Assembly: GCA_002709505.1 (NCBI GenBank)
Contig: PARB01000006.1
Span: 1 to 50,556, forward strand
Origin: Paracoccaceae bacterium
GTDB taxonomy: Bacteria; Pseudomonadota; Alphaproteobacteria; Rhizobiales; Stappiaceae
Length of the DNA stretch: 50,556 nt
Direction of reading: 5' to 3'
The notes below the pieces were generated by a model. That model was not told the origin of the DNA. It saw only the letters and a list, made by a program, of their open reading frames with translations, and made no database searches. The position numbers and the translations under genes were made by a program. Of this stretch, positions 39,723 to 48,283 are shown piece by piece; position 1 is the first letter of the stretch; each line of letters opens with the position of its first letter.

Positions 39723-40663
39723 CGCTCTTGCCGATCCACATCGCGATTGCCGGGATCTGGGGGATCCTCGTGATCGCCAGCCTGATCGTCTTCGCCCTCA
39801 CCCGGCTGCAGCCGGCAACGGATCACTCCGAACTGGTGCAGCGCACGACCAGCTGGTGGGCGATGATCGCGGTCTTCACCGCCGCCTTCCTGCTCAGCCG
39901 CACCTTCTCCATCGTGATCTTCGCGCTCGTCAGCTTCCTGGCCTTCAAGGAATACCTGTCGATGATCCCGACGCGCCGGGCGGACCGGCGGGTTCTGTTC
40001 TTCGCCTATCTGGCGATCCCGGTCCAATACTACTGGGTGTCCAGCGAGTGGTACGGCATGTTCGCCGTGTTCATCCCGGTCTACATGTTCCTGTTCCTGC
40101 CCTTCGTCATGCTCTTGTCGCAACAGACGGAGGGCTTCCTGAAGGCTGTCGGCACCTTGAACTGGGGGCTGATGCTCTGCGTCTTCTCCATCAGCCATGC
40201 CGCCTTTCTGCTGGTGTTGCCGGTGGACGGGCCGGGCTCGGTTGGCGGGACCGCGGCTTCCGGCGCGGGGCTGCTGCTCTTCCTGGTGTTTCTCACCCAG
40301 TTCAACGACGTCGCCCAATACACCTGGGGCAAACTCTTCGGCCGGCACAAGATCGTGCCGCAAGTCAGCCCGAAGAAGACCTGGGAGGGCTTTCTGGGCG
40401 GGATGCTGACCACCACGGTGCTTGCCGTGCTGGTCGCGCCGCTGGTCACGCCCTTCGACGCGCTGCATGCGGGCATTGCCGGCGCGATGATCGCGGGCGC
40501 GGGCTTCATCGGCGATGTCACCGTGTCGGCCGTGAAACGCGACCTTGGCGTCAAGGACACGGGCGCGCTCATTCCCGGGCACGGCGGCATCATGGACCGG
40601 ATCGACAGCCTGACCTTTACGGCGCCGCTGTTCTTCCACTTCACCCGCTATCTCTACACCTGA
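39719..40663 (+). CDS. ynbB: Phosphatidate cytidylyltransferase, YnbB/CdsA-like
   Basis: This 314-residue polytopic protein has about eight membrane segments and the CdsA C-terminal signature (VSPKKTWEGFLGG, then KRDLGVKDTGALIPGHGG and MDRIDSL). It makes CDP-diacylglycerol from phosphatidate and CTP, supplying the YnbA-like enzyme whose gene it overlaps by four bases. It is probably a second, dedicated CdsA, as the housekeeping copy is normally in the lpx-bam region. Confidence 0.92.
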   Translation: MTLLPIHIAIAGIWGILVIASLIVFALTRLQPATDHSELVQRTTSWWAMIAVFTAAFLLSRTFSIVIFALVSFLAFKEYLSMIPTRRADRRVLFFAYLAIPVQYYWVSSEWYGMFAVFIPVYMFLFLPFVMLLSQQTEGFLKAVGTLNWGLMLCVFSISHAAFLLVLPVDGPGSVGGTAASGAGLLLFLVFLTQFNDVAQYTWGKLFGRHKIVPQVSPKKTWEGFLGGMLTTTVLAVLVAPLVTPFDALHAGIAGAMIAGAGFIGDVTVSAVKRDLGVKDTGALIPGHGGIMDRIDSLTFTAPLFFHFTRYLYT

Positions 40664-40672
40664 GCAGACCCT

Positions 40673-41311
40673 ATGACCCGCGCACTGCAGTTTCTGTTTT
40701 TCGTTCTCGTGCGGATTGTCGTGCTCTTCGTGCTGGGGCTGAACGTGCGGCGGCGCGAGCTTTTGCCCGAAGACGGTCCGGCGATCCTGGTCGCCAATCA
40801 CAACAGCCACCTCGACACGCTGGTGATGATGAGCCTGCTGCCCCTGTCGAAACTCTCCAGCCTGCGACCGGTGGCGGCGGCCGACTATTTCCTGAAAACC
40901 CGCGCCATGGCGTGGTTCTCGCTCAACATCCTGCGCATCATCCCGATCGACCGGAGCCGCGCGACACGGCGCGAGGATCCGCTTGCCGCCTGCCACGAAG
41001 CGCTAAATAAGCGAGAGATCCTCATCCTCTTTCCCGAAGGCAGCCGCGGCGCGCCGGAGGAAATGACGGCCCTGAAAAAGGGCATCGCCCATCTGGCGGA
41101 AAAGAACCCGCAAGTTCCGGTGATCCCGGTCTTCACCCATGGCCTCGGCAAGTCGCTGCCAAAGGGGTCGTTCCTGCTCGTCCCCTTCTTCTGCGATATC
41201 TTCGTCGGCGCGCCGATTGCCTGGCCGGGAAGCCGCGACGCCTTCATGACGACACTCGGCGTCCGCTTCGCCGAACTCTCCACGGAGAAAGATTTTGCGC
41301 CCTGGGAATAG
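40673..41311 (+). CDS. plsC: 1-acyl-glycerol-3-phosphate acyltransferase, PlsC-like
   Basis: This 212-residue protein has an N-terminal membrane segment and the acyltransferase boxes: NHNSHLDT (HX4D), the IPIDR-containing middle block, FPEGSRG and VIPVFTHG. It would acylate lysophosphatidate to phosphatidate, the substrate of the CdsA-like enzyme encoded nine bases upstream. It is likely a paralogue serving this operon. Its last 17 bases overlap the next gene. Confidence 0.9.
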   Translation: MTRALQFLFFVLVRIVVLFVLGLNVRRRELLPEDGPAILVANHNSHLDTLVMMSLLPLSKLSSLRPVAAADYFLKTRAMAWFSLNILRIIPIDRSRATRREDPLAACHEALNKREILILFPEGSRGAPEEMTALKKGIAHLAEKNPQVPVIPVFTHGLGKSLPKGSFLLVPFFCDIFVGAPIAWPGSRDAFMTTLGVRFAELSTEKDFAPWE

Positions 41312-41849
41312 GCGCGGCCTCGCCGCCGCCGGCCTGTGGGGCTTCGCCGAGGCGAGCGTTTTCTTCATCGTTCCGGACGTTCTGCTGACGTTTCTCGCGC
41401 AGACCTCGCTGCGCCGCGCGCTTTTGGCGAGCCTTGCGGCCGCCCTCTGCGCCAGCCTTGGCGGAGCCGCCGTCTACGGCTTCGCACTCGGATCTCCCGA
41501 CACGGCGCATGCGGTGCTGCTCGCCATCCCCGGCATTTCGGCGGAACTGATCGCCCGCGTCGCGGATCTGCTCCGGTCGGGGCTCCTGCAAGGACTTGTC
41601 GCCGGCTCGCTCAGCGGAGCGCCCTACAAGATCTTCGCGGTCGAGGCCGCCACCTCCGGCGTCCCTCTCATCCCGTTCCTGCTGGCAAGCCTTCCCGCCC
41701 GCCTCCTGCGCTTTCTGCTTGCAAGCCTCGTCAGCTGGCTGGTCTTCGCGAAACTCCTGTCCGGCCTCGCCCTTCGCACCCGCCGCCTGCTGCTCGCAGG
41801 CTTCTGGCTGGTGTTCTATGCCGGCTACTTCGCCGCGATGGGGTGGTGA
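41295..41849 (+). CDS. Small polytopic membrane protein, DedA/VTT-like
   Basis: This 184-residue protein has about five hydrophobic segments. A first block GFAEASVFFIVPDVLLTFLA and a later GSLSGAPYKIFAVEA followed by LPARLLRFLLAS recall the re-entrant loops and membrane Arg of DedA/VTT proteins, but the match is partial. The start is TTG at 41295, with GGAGA six bases before it, inside the plsC 3' end. DedA-type proteins move lipids between leaflets, which would fit a phospholipid operon. Confidence 0.65.
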   Translation: MRPGNRRGLAAAGLWGFAEASVFFIVPDVLLTFLAQTSLRRALLASLAAALCASLGGAAVYGFALGSPDTAHAVLLAIPGISAELIARVADLLRSGLLQGLVAGSLSGAPYKIFAVEAATSGVPLIPFLLASLPARLLRFLLASLVSWLVFAKLLSGLALRTRRLLLAGFWLVFYAGYFAAMGW

Positions 41850-41859
41850 GGACCCGCCC

Positions 41860-44403
41860 TCAACTCGCCAGCACGTCCTTCACGACGGTCGCCAGCTGCT
41901 TCAGCGTGAAGGGTTTCGGCAGGAAGGAGAACTTCTCGTTTTCCGGCAGGTTCTTCTCAAAGGCGTCTTCCGCATAGCCGGAGACGAAGATGATCTTCAG
42001 GTCCGGCTGGGTCTTGCGCAATTCGCGCAAGAGCGACGGCCCGTCCATCTCCGGCATGACCACGTCGGAGACGACCAGATCGACCTCGCCGCCGGTCTCC
42101 TCCATGATTTCCAGCGCCTCGGCGCCGCTGGCGGCCTCATGCACGGTGTAGCCGCGCGACGACAGCGCGCGGGCCGCGAAGGCGCGCACGGCCTCCTCGT
42201 CCTCGACGAGGAGAATGGTCGCGGAACCGGTGAGATCGGCGAGCTGCTGCTGTTCGACCGGCTTGACCTCGACCTGCTCGTTCTCGTCGCGCACATGGCG
42301 GGGGAAGAAGATCCGGAAGGTGGTGCCCTCCCCGATCTCGCTGGTGCAGAAGATGAAGCCGCCGGTCTGCTTGACGATGCCATAGACGGTCGACAGCCCG
42401 AGGCCAGTCCCCTTGCCGACCTCCTTGGTGGAGAAGAAAGGCTCGAAGATCTTTTCCATCACCTCGGGCGTCATGCCCGTGCCGGTGTCCGACACCTCGA
42501 TCAGCGTGTATTCCGCCGCCGGCATGCCGCGGGTGTTGTCATAGCTTTCGGATTGCTTGGCATCGACGTTGAGCGTGCGGATCGTCAGCCGCCCGCCCTC
42601 GGGCATGGCGTCGCGCGCGTTCACGGCGAGATTGACGATCACCTGCTCGAGCTGGTTGAGGTCGGCCATCACCGGCCACAGGTCGCGTCCGTGCACGACA
42701 TTGAGCTCGACCTTCTCGCCAAGCAGCCTGTCGAGCAGGATCGAGAGATCGGCAAGCACGTCGTTGAGGGCGAGTTCCTTCGGACGCAGCGTCTGGCGGC
42801 GCGAGAAGGCAAGCAGCTGACGCACCAGGCCGGCGGCCCGGTTGGCGTTCTGCTTGATGTTCATGATGTCCTGGAAGGACGGATCGCTCGGCCGGTGGCT
42901 GGCGAGCAGCAGGTCGGAAAAGCCGATGATCGCGGTCAGGACGTTGTTGAAGTCATGCGCCACGCCGCCGGCGAGCTGGCCGATGGCCTGCATCTTCTGC
43001 CCCTGCGCGAATTGCGCCTCAAGCACCCGCTGCGCCGTCGTCTCCAGCACATAGACGATCGCGGCATCGCCGTCGTCCTCGCCGTCGCGTACCGCCGAGA
43101 CGTAGAAGGTCGCGGAGCGTCCGTCCTCGCGGTCGTCGAGGCGCACATCCACCGGCGGTATCTCGCTCTGCCCGTCGCTGGCCGCGGCAAGCGCCACGGC
43201 AAGCGCCGGCCGGGCGCTTTCCGCCACGAGGTCGATCAGTTTCGCCGCGCCATTGCCGCCATCCGCCGCGCCGAAGGAGCGCACGAAGGGGGCATTGGTC
43301 TTGCGGATGGTGCCGTCGCGCGCCACCGAGGCGATGGCGATCGGCGTGTTGTTGAAGAAACGGGCGAAGCGCACCTCCGACGAGCGAAGCGCCTCGGAGG
43401 CATCCTCTCCCTTGGAGCGGTTGAGCACCAGCGAGCGGCTTTCGCCGGCGCGGCCCTGGGCCCCGAAGGGCACACGGTGGTGGATCCGCACCGGAATGCT
43501 GCGGCCGCTGCGCGCGACGAGATCGAGGTCGAAGATCTCCGTCTTCACCTCGCCCGCCTGCCCGTTCATCGTCAGGAACAGTTCCGCGCCATCGCCGCGA
43601 ATGAAGTCCGACAGCGACAGCGACCCGGCCTTGAAGGTCACCAGATCATAGCCGAGCCAGTCGGCGAGTGTCGCGTTGAGATAGACAAGCCGGCCGGCGC
43701 CGTCGCAGGAAAAGAAGCCCGCCGGCGCGTGGTCGAGGAAGTTGATGACGCGCTGCAGCTCCTGGAAGGAGGTTTCCTGTTCCGTCCGGTGGTCGCTGAT
43801 ATCGGCCACCTGCCAGACCGTGCAGGTCCGTGTCTTTTCCTGCTTGCCGCCGAGCGTCAGCGGACGCACCCGGACCCGGTACCAGCGCGGGCTTCCCTCC
43901 GCCTGACCAAGCGGATGGGGAAGGCGGATTTCCTCCTCGCCGCCGCGATTGTCCTCGGCCGCGCGGGCAAGATGGAAGATCGCATCCGTCGCGGCCGGAT
44001 CGAAGGAAAACACCCGCTCCACGCTGCGCACGTCGCCGGGGGTTTCCGCACCGACGACATTGGCATAGGCGGCGTTGGCGTAGACGATGCGGCCGTCGCG
44101 CTCGGTGACCAGAACGCCTTCGTCGAGCGTGTTGATAAAGGCTGCCGGAACCGGGCTCGGCGTTGTCCGGACCGAGAAGCGGAGCAGGCCGATCGCCCCG
44201 GCGAAGAGCGAGAATACGCCGACGACCGACAACGAGCCGAGCAGCGTCAGCACATAGGGTTCCGCCTGTTCGCGCGACATGAACGCGAGACCGGAGGCAG
44301 CCGCGACAAGCGCAAGCGCCAGCAGAATGAGAAGGCCGATATTGCCGGACCGTTCGGGACGTTCAATCGCCGGCGATCTCGAACTGGTATCCGTCTCGTT
44401 CAT
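41860..44403 (-). CDS. cckA: Cell-cycle hybrid histidine kinase CckA
   Basis: This 847-residue protein has two adjacent N-terminal membrane segments (about 22-42 and 50-75), PAS-type domains, a HisKA domain with His483 in VAHDFNNVL, a HATPase domain ([34 protein letters not shown]) and a C-terminal receiver with Asp780 in [12 protein letters not shown]. This is CckA, which passes phosphate via ChpT to CtrA and CpdR. The ATG at 44403 is chosen over a TTG at 44409. It lies 70 bases downstream of flhB on the same strand. Confidence 0.93.
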   Translation of the reverse strand: MNETDTSSRSPAIERPERSGNIGLLILLALALVAAASGLAFMSREQAEPYVLTLLGSLSVVGVFSLFAGAIGLLRFSVRTTPSPVPAAFINTLDEGVLVTERDGRIVYANAAYANVVGAETPGDVRSVERVFSFDPAATDAIFHLARAAEDNRGGEEEIRLPHPLGQAEGSPRWYRVRVRPLTLGGKQEKTRTCTVWQVADISDHRTEQETSFQELQRVINFLDHAPAGFFSCDGAGRLVYLNATLADWLGYDLVTFKAGSLSLSDFIRGDGAELFLTMNGQAGEVKTEIFDLDLVARSGRSIPVRIHHRVPFGAQGRAGESRSLVLNRSKGEDASEALRSSEVRFARFFNNTPIAIASVARDGTIRKTNAPFVRSFGAADGGNGAAKLIDLVAESARPALAVALAAASDGQSEIPPVDVRLDDREDGRSATFYVSAVRDGEDDGDAAIVYVLETTAQRVLEAQFAQGQKMQAIGQLAGGVAHDFNNVLTAIIGFSDLLLASHRPSDPSFQDIMNIKQNANRAAGLVRQLLAFSRRQTLRPKELALNDVLADLSILLDRLLGEKVELNVVHGRDLWPVMADLNQLEQVIVNLAVNARDAMPEGGRLTIRTLNVDAKQSESYDNTRGMPAAEYTLIEVSDTGTGMTPEVMEKIFEPFFSTKEVGKGTGLGLSTVYGIVKQTGGFIFCTSEIGEGTTFRIFFPRHVRDENEQVEVKPVEQQQLADLTGSATILLVEDEEAVRAFAARALSSRGYTVHEAASGAEALEIMEETGGEVDLVVSDVVMPEMDGPSLLRELRKTQPDLKIIFVSGYAEDAFEKNLPENEKFSFLPKPFTLKQLATVVKDVLAS

Positions 44404-44473
44404 CTTCAACCCCGCAAGGCGCTGCCCGCCCGCTCTCCCGCTTTTTCGTCCTGTCCGGGACGGGCCGGCGCGG

Positions 44474-45550
44474 CTAGCCGCGCCAGGACCCCCGTTCCCG
44501 CATTCGATAAACGAATCCGATCACTTCTGCCACTGCGCGATATTGCTCTTCCGGCACTTCCTGATCGATATCGATGATTGCGTGAAGCGCGCGGGCCAGG
44601 GGCGGGTTCTCGATCACGGGGACCTTGTTGTCTTTCGCGATCTCGCGAATCTTCAGCGCGACCTGGTCGACACCCTTGGCTACGCAGATCGGCGCCTGCA
44701 TGCCCTGTTCGTATTTGAGCGCCACGGCGTAGTGCGTCGGGTTGGTGATCACCACCGTCGCATCGGGCACCGCCGCCATCATGCGCTTGCGCGAGCGCTC
44801 CATGCGCAGCTGACGGATCTTGCCCTTGACCAGCGGATCGCCCTCGGTCTGCTTGTATTCCTCCTTGACCTCATGCTGGGTCATCTTCTGTTTTTCGAAC
44901 CACTTGTTGCGCTGGTACATGTAGTCGGCGGCAGCGACCACCGTCATCACCGCCAGGATCGCCGCAATCAGCTGCAGGATCAGGTAGCGCGTTTCCTCCA
45001 GCAGCACCCCGGGTTCGCGGAAGATCATCGTGTCGATTTCCGAGCGGTGCGGCCACAGCACGGCGACCATCAGCCCGCTGACCACCGCGATCTTGACCAG
45101 CCCCTTGGCGAAATTGACGAGACTTTCGGAGGAAAACAGCCGCTTGAAGCCGGCGGCCGGGGAAATCTTGTTGAGCTTCGGCTTCATCCGTTCCGCCGAC
45201 CAGACCAGACTGTGCTGGATCATGTTGCCGGCAAGCGCGGTGAACAGCAGGACTAGCAGCGGCAGCGCCAGGATCGCGGCGATGCGCGCGCCCGTCCCGC
45301 GCCAGAGATCCGTCAGACCGGCTCCGTCGACGGGAATTTCATGCGCATGCACGAAATATCCGCGCAGCGCGTCCTGCAGCGCATCGGCCGCCCCCGGCGC
45401 CATGATCGCGACCACGAGCCCCGTGCCCAGCATCGCGAACCAGGTCGACACCTCCTGGCTCTTTGCGACATCGCCTTTCTTGAGGGCGTCATCGAGCTTT
45501 TTTTGCGTGGGGTCTTCTGTTTTTTCGGAATCGTCGTTCTGCTCGGCCAT
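44474..45550 (-). CDS. flhB: Flagellar export switch protein FlhB
   Basis: This 358-residue protein has four membrane segments and a cytoplasmic domain with the self-cleavage site NPTH (Asn270-Pro271). It controls export specificity from rod/hook to filament substrates in the flagellar type III apparatus. It begins three bases after fliR and is followed by cckA after 70 bases. Confidence 0.97.
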   Translation of the reverse strand: MAEQNDDSEKTEDPTQKKLDDALKKGDVAKSQEVSTWFAMLGTGLVVAIMAPGAADALQDALRGYFVHAHEIPVDGAGLTDLWRGTGARIAAILALPLLVLLFTALAGNMIQHSLVWSAERMKPKLNKISPAAGFKRLFSSESLVNFAKGLVKIAVVSGLMVAVLWPHRSEIDTMIFREPGVLLEETRYLILQLIAAILAVMTVVAAADYMYQRNKWFEKQKMTQHEVKEEYKQTEGDPLVKGKIRQLRMERSRKRMMAAVPDATVVITNPTHYAVALKYEQGMQAPICVAKGVDQVALKIREIAKDNKVPVIENPPLARALHAIIDIDQEVPEEQYRAVAEVIGFVYRMRERGSWRG

Positions 45551-45553
45551 GCC

Positions 45554-46327
45554 CTACCCCGCGATGAACCGGCCGAGCGCCGTTTCGAAGTGTCCGAGGT
45601 ACCACATCATCATCGTGACGAGCAGCGCGAAGAGCATCACGCCGCCGATGGCGATATTGAGCGGCATGGCGATGAAGAAGATCTGCATTTGCGGCATCAG
45701 CTTGTTGAGCAGCCCGAGGCCGAAATAGAACACGAGGCCGACCACGATGAAGGGCGCGGACAGGCGGATCGCGATGGAAAAGATGTCCGCGACCAGCATG
45801 GTCGCCATTTCCGCCAGATCGCCGACCGGAAGGCCGCTGCCCGGCGGAAACAGCTGGAAGCTGTCATGCATCGCGGCGATCACCAGAAAATGCAGGTCAA
45901 AGGCGAAGATCAGCGTGATGCCGAGCAGGCTCAGGAAGGACCCGATCACCGCGCCCTGCTGGCCGTCCATGGTCGGGTCGGTCGCCATGGCGAAGGCAAG
46001 GCCGGACTGGCTGGCGATCACCATGCCGGCGATCGACAGCGTGTAGGTGATGAGCCGCGCGCCGAGACCGACGAAGAAGCCGATCACGAACTCCGTGGCA
46101 AACAGCAGCATCACGCGTGCCAGCGGCGCGGTCGCGTCCACTGAATAGAGCGGGCTCATCAGCGGATAGAACACAAGGGTCAGAAGCAGGGCGATGGCGA
46201 GCCGGATGCGCGGCGAGATCGAGCCCTCGCCGAGCGCCGGCATCAGCATCATCATCGTGCCGATGCGCGCGAACAGCAGCATGAAAAGCAACGCGACCTG
46301 CGGCAGCAGCGAGACGTCGAGGGTCAT
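45554..46327 (-). CDS. fliR: Flagellar export protein FliR
   Basis: This 257-residue protein has six or so membrane segments and family stretches such as RIGTMMMLMPALGEG and GLAFAMATDPTMDGQQGA. FliR is part of the FliP-FliQ-FliR export gate. It follows fliQ by six bases and precedes flhB by three, so translation is probably coupled. Confidence 0.96.
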   Translation of the reverse strand: MTLDVSLLPQVALLFMLLFARIGTMMMLMPALGEGSISPRIRLAIALLLTLVFYPLMSPLYSVDATAPLARVMLLFATEFVIGFFVGLGARLITYTLSIAGMVIASQSGLAFAMATDPTMDGQQGAVIGSFLSLLGITLIFAFDLHFLVIAAMHDSFQLFPPGSGLPVGDLAEMATMLVADIFSIAIRLSAPFIVVGLVFYFGLGLLNKLMPQMQIFFIAMPLNIAIGGVMLFALLVTMMMWYLGHFETALGRFIAG

Positions 46328-46333
46328 GGCAGG

Positions 46334-46603
46334 CTATCCGCTGCCATTGATGATCAGATCGGCAATCCGGGCGGTATAGGAGCCAAGCACCTGTCCCATG
46401 AAGGGAAGCGTGACCAGAAGAGTCAGGAAGATCGCCAGGATCTTGGGAACGAAGACGAGGGTCATTTCCTGGATCTGGGTCAGCGCCTGAAACAGCGCGA
46501 TCACCACACCGACGCCAAGGCCGACCACCATTGGCGGTGCCGAGACGATGATCAGGGTCCAGATGCCCTGGCGGGCGATGTCGAGAACCTCCGGTCCGGT
46601 CAT
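46334..46603 (-). CDS. fliQ: Flagellar export protein FliQ
   Basis: This 89-residue protein has two membrane helices with the family pattern IVSAPPMVVGLGVGVVIALF and ALTQIQEMTLVFVPKI. It is the small component of the export gate. Confidence 0.97.
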   Translation of the reverse strand: MTGPEVLDIARQGIWTLIIVSAPPMVVGLGVGVVIALFQALTQIQEMTLVFVPKILAIFLTLLVTLPFMGQVLGSYTARIADLIINGSG

Positions 46604-46685
46604 AAGCGCATCTTGCTCCCGTGCGCCCTCCGGCGCAAATCCAGTCCACCGGCCCGATCGGTCAGGGCGAGACCGCCGCCGACGA

Positions 46686-47000
46686 TCAGATCGGCATGCG
46701 CATGATCTCCTGATAGGCGGAGATCACCCGGTCGCGCACCGAAACCAGCGTTTCCATCGCCACTTCCGTCTCGGCCACCGCCGTCACGACGTCGACGACA
46801 TTCGCCTTGCCCTGGGTCATGGCGAGCGCCTGCGCATCGGACTTGGCGCCCTGGTCGACCACGGTTTCGACCGCCGATTTCACCATATTGGCAAAGTCGG
46901 CGCCGCCCGTCGTCGGGGTCTGTGCCTTCATATCCTGATTCGCCCCGGCAAGGGCGGAGGTCATGCGATAGGCGCCTGCGGCGATCGACGGGGTGGACAT
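46686..47000 (-). CDS. fliE: Flagellar hook-basal body protein FliE
   Basis: This 104-residue protein ends with the conserved FliE block TAVAETEVAMETLVSVRDRV and a closing QEIMRMPI. FliE joins the MS ring to the rod. The gap to fliQ is 82 bases and to flgC 51. Confidence 0.94.
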   Translation of the reverse strand: MSTPSIAAGAYRMTSALAGANQDMKAQTPTTGGADFANMVKSAVETVVDQGAKSDAQALAMTQGKANVVDVVTAVAETEVAMETLVSVRDRVISAYQEIMRMPI

Positions 47001-47051
47001 GGTGGCTACTCCGATAGGGCAAATGGATACGCGCGGGGAAGCGCATCAGGG

Positions 47052-47462
47052 TCAGGCGCGCAGGATGTCGATGGTCTTCTGCAGCATTCGCCGGGTCGAC
47101 TGGATGAGATTGAGGTTGGCCTCATAGGATCTTTGCGCCTCGCGCATGTCCGTCATCTCGATCAGGGTGCTGACGTTCGGCATCTTCACGTTGCCGTTGG
47201 CATCGGCCGCGGGATGACCGGGGTCGTAGCGCTCCTTGAAGGCGGTCTTGTCGACCTCGACGCGCCCCAGCTCCACGACCTCGGCATTCAGTTCCCGGTC
47301 AAGCGTCGCACGAAAGGTCGGGATCTTGCGCCGGTACGGCTCCTCCTCGGCCGTGCGGCCGGTGGAGTCCGCATTCGCGATGTTTTCCGCGATGATGCGC
47401 ATGCGCCCGTTCTGGGCCTTGAGCCCGGATGCGGCGATGAAGATGGATTTCACGAAGTCCAC
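47052..47462 (-). CDS. flgC: Flagellar proximal rod protein FlgC
   Basis: This 136-residue rod protein has the N-terminal motif AASGLKAQNGRM with NIANADSTG, and the C-terminal ANLNLIQSTRRMLQKTIDIL. The start codon is GTG at 47462, set by AAGGAG seven bases upstream (47470-47475 on the opposite strand). It forms the proximal rod with FlgB. Confidence 0.96.
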   Translation of the reverse strand: MDFVKSIFIAASGLKAQNGRMRIIAENIANADSTGRTAEEEPYRRKIPTFRATLDRELNAEVVELGRVEVDKTAFKERYDPGHPAADANGNVKMPNVSTLIEMTDMREAQRSYEANLNLIQSTRRMLQKTIDILRA

Positions 47463-47536
47463 GGGTGCACTCCTTCGGGTGTGCGATCACTGGAAATGGC
47501 AGCGGGGGCTATCGGTGCGACTGCACGCATCGCGGC

Positions 47537-47944
47537 CTAGCCGCCGCGCGACAGGGCGGTGCGGATCAGCCCGAGCCCCTTGGTGTAGAGGGAAGCCACC
47601 GTCTGGTAGTCCATCTGGTTCTCGGTCACCTTCATCATCTGCTCTTCGAGCACGACCGAGTTGGCGTCCGGCGTCACTTCATAGCCATCGTTCGGATCCG
47701 CCTTGGCCGACCCGCTCTCGCGAACCATGGAGGCCTGCAGGTGGCGGGCGCTGGTGCGGCTGGTCTCCAGCCCCGTGGTTCGCGCCTTCAGCGCCGTTTC
47801 AAAGGAGAATGCCTCCAGATCCTTGCCGCGGTATCCGGGCGTGTCGGCATTGGCCACATTTTCCGCCAGAACACCCTGACGCGTCTGATGCCAGTGCATC
47901 TTCGATTTCAGCGCCTGGAACAGCGACAGATCCGAGATTGTCAT
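47537..47944 (-). CDS. flgB: Flagellar proximal rod protein FlgB
   Basis: This 135-residue rod protein has the motif VLAENVANADTPGYRGKDL near the N terminus and a C-terminal helix typical of FlgB. It is the first gene of the minus-strand run flgB-flgC-fliE-fliQ-fliR-flhB; a CtrA-type site lies 58 bases upstream. Confidence 0.96.
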   Translation of the reverse strand: MTISDLSLFQALKSKMHWHQTRQGVLAENVANADTPGYRGKDLEAFSFETALKARTTGLETSRTSARHLQASMVRESGSAKADPNDGYEVTPDANSVVLEEQMMKVTENQMDYQTVASLYTKGLGLIRTALSRGG

Positions 47945-48001
47945 GGGTGCGTTTCCGTGTCCGACTCTCTGCTTGCTAGGCAGATCCTGCCGGGCAGATG
48001 G

Positions 48002-48016
48002 TTAACGGCTGGTTAA
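48002..48016. promoter_or_regulatory. CtrA box TTAA-N7-TTAA in the flgB-fliO gap
   Basis: TTAA (48002-48005), CGGCTGG, TTAA (48013-48016), followed by C: a perfect match to the CtrA consensus. A third TTAAC begins at 48020. It is 58 bases from the flgB start and 268 from fliO, so it more likely serves flgB. The 339-base gap otherwise contains the palindrome at 48105. Confidence 0.65.
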
Positions 48017-48104
48017 CGATTAACGCTTCGGTAAGATCCGCCCTCGCATTTCCGCCCGTTTCGACCGGCAGGATCGCGGTCCATTGCAGGATGCATCGCG
48101 CCTT

Positions 48105-48119
48105 GGGTAAATTTTGCCC
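48105..48119. promoter_or_regulatory. Palindrome GGGTAAATTTTGCCC upstream of fliO
   Basis: Near-symmetric block closely similar to the one at 7909-7921. It lies about 165 bases before fliO. Binding protein unknown. Confidence 0.3.
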
Positions 48120-48283
48120 GGTGACTTTTGGCTTCACTCTTTGAGAGAATCGCGCAAACCGGATAAACAGAAATTTGTACGCGCGGGATTCGGTGCCGTT
48201 GCGACCCTGCAAATGAAGGGGCGCGCACAAGCCGGCATTGACACCGTGACCTATCGGGGTTCGAGGAGAAAAGGCCCAATGGC

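Noticed and set aside
44410-44473. Terminator between flhB and cckA
   Set aside because: Only a four-base stem (GTCC/GGAC) is available near an A/T run, too weak to call.
41596-44577. 993-codon open frame antisense to cckA
   Set aside because: Same reason: compositional shadow of cckA.
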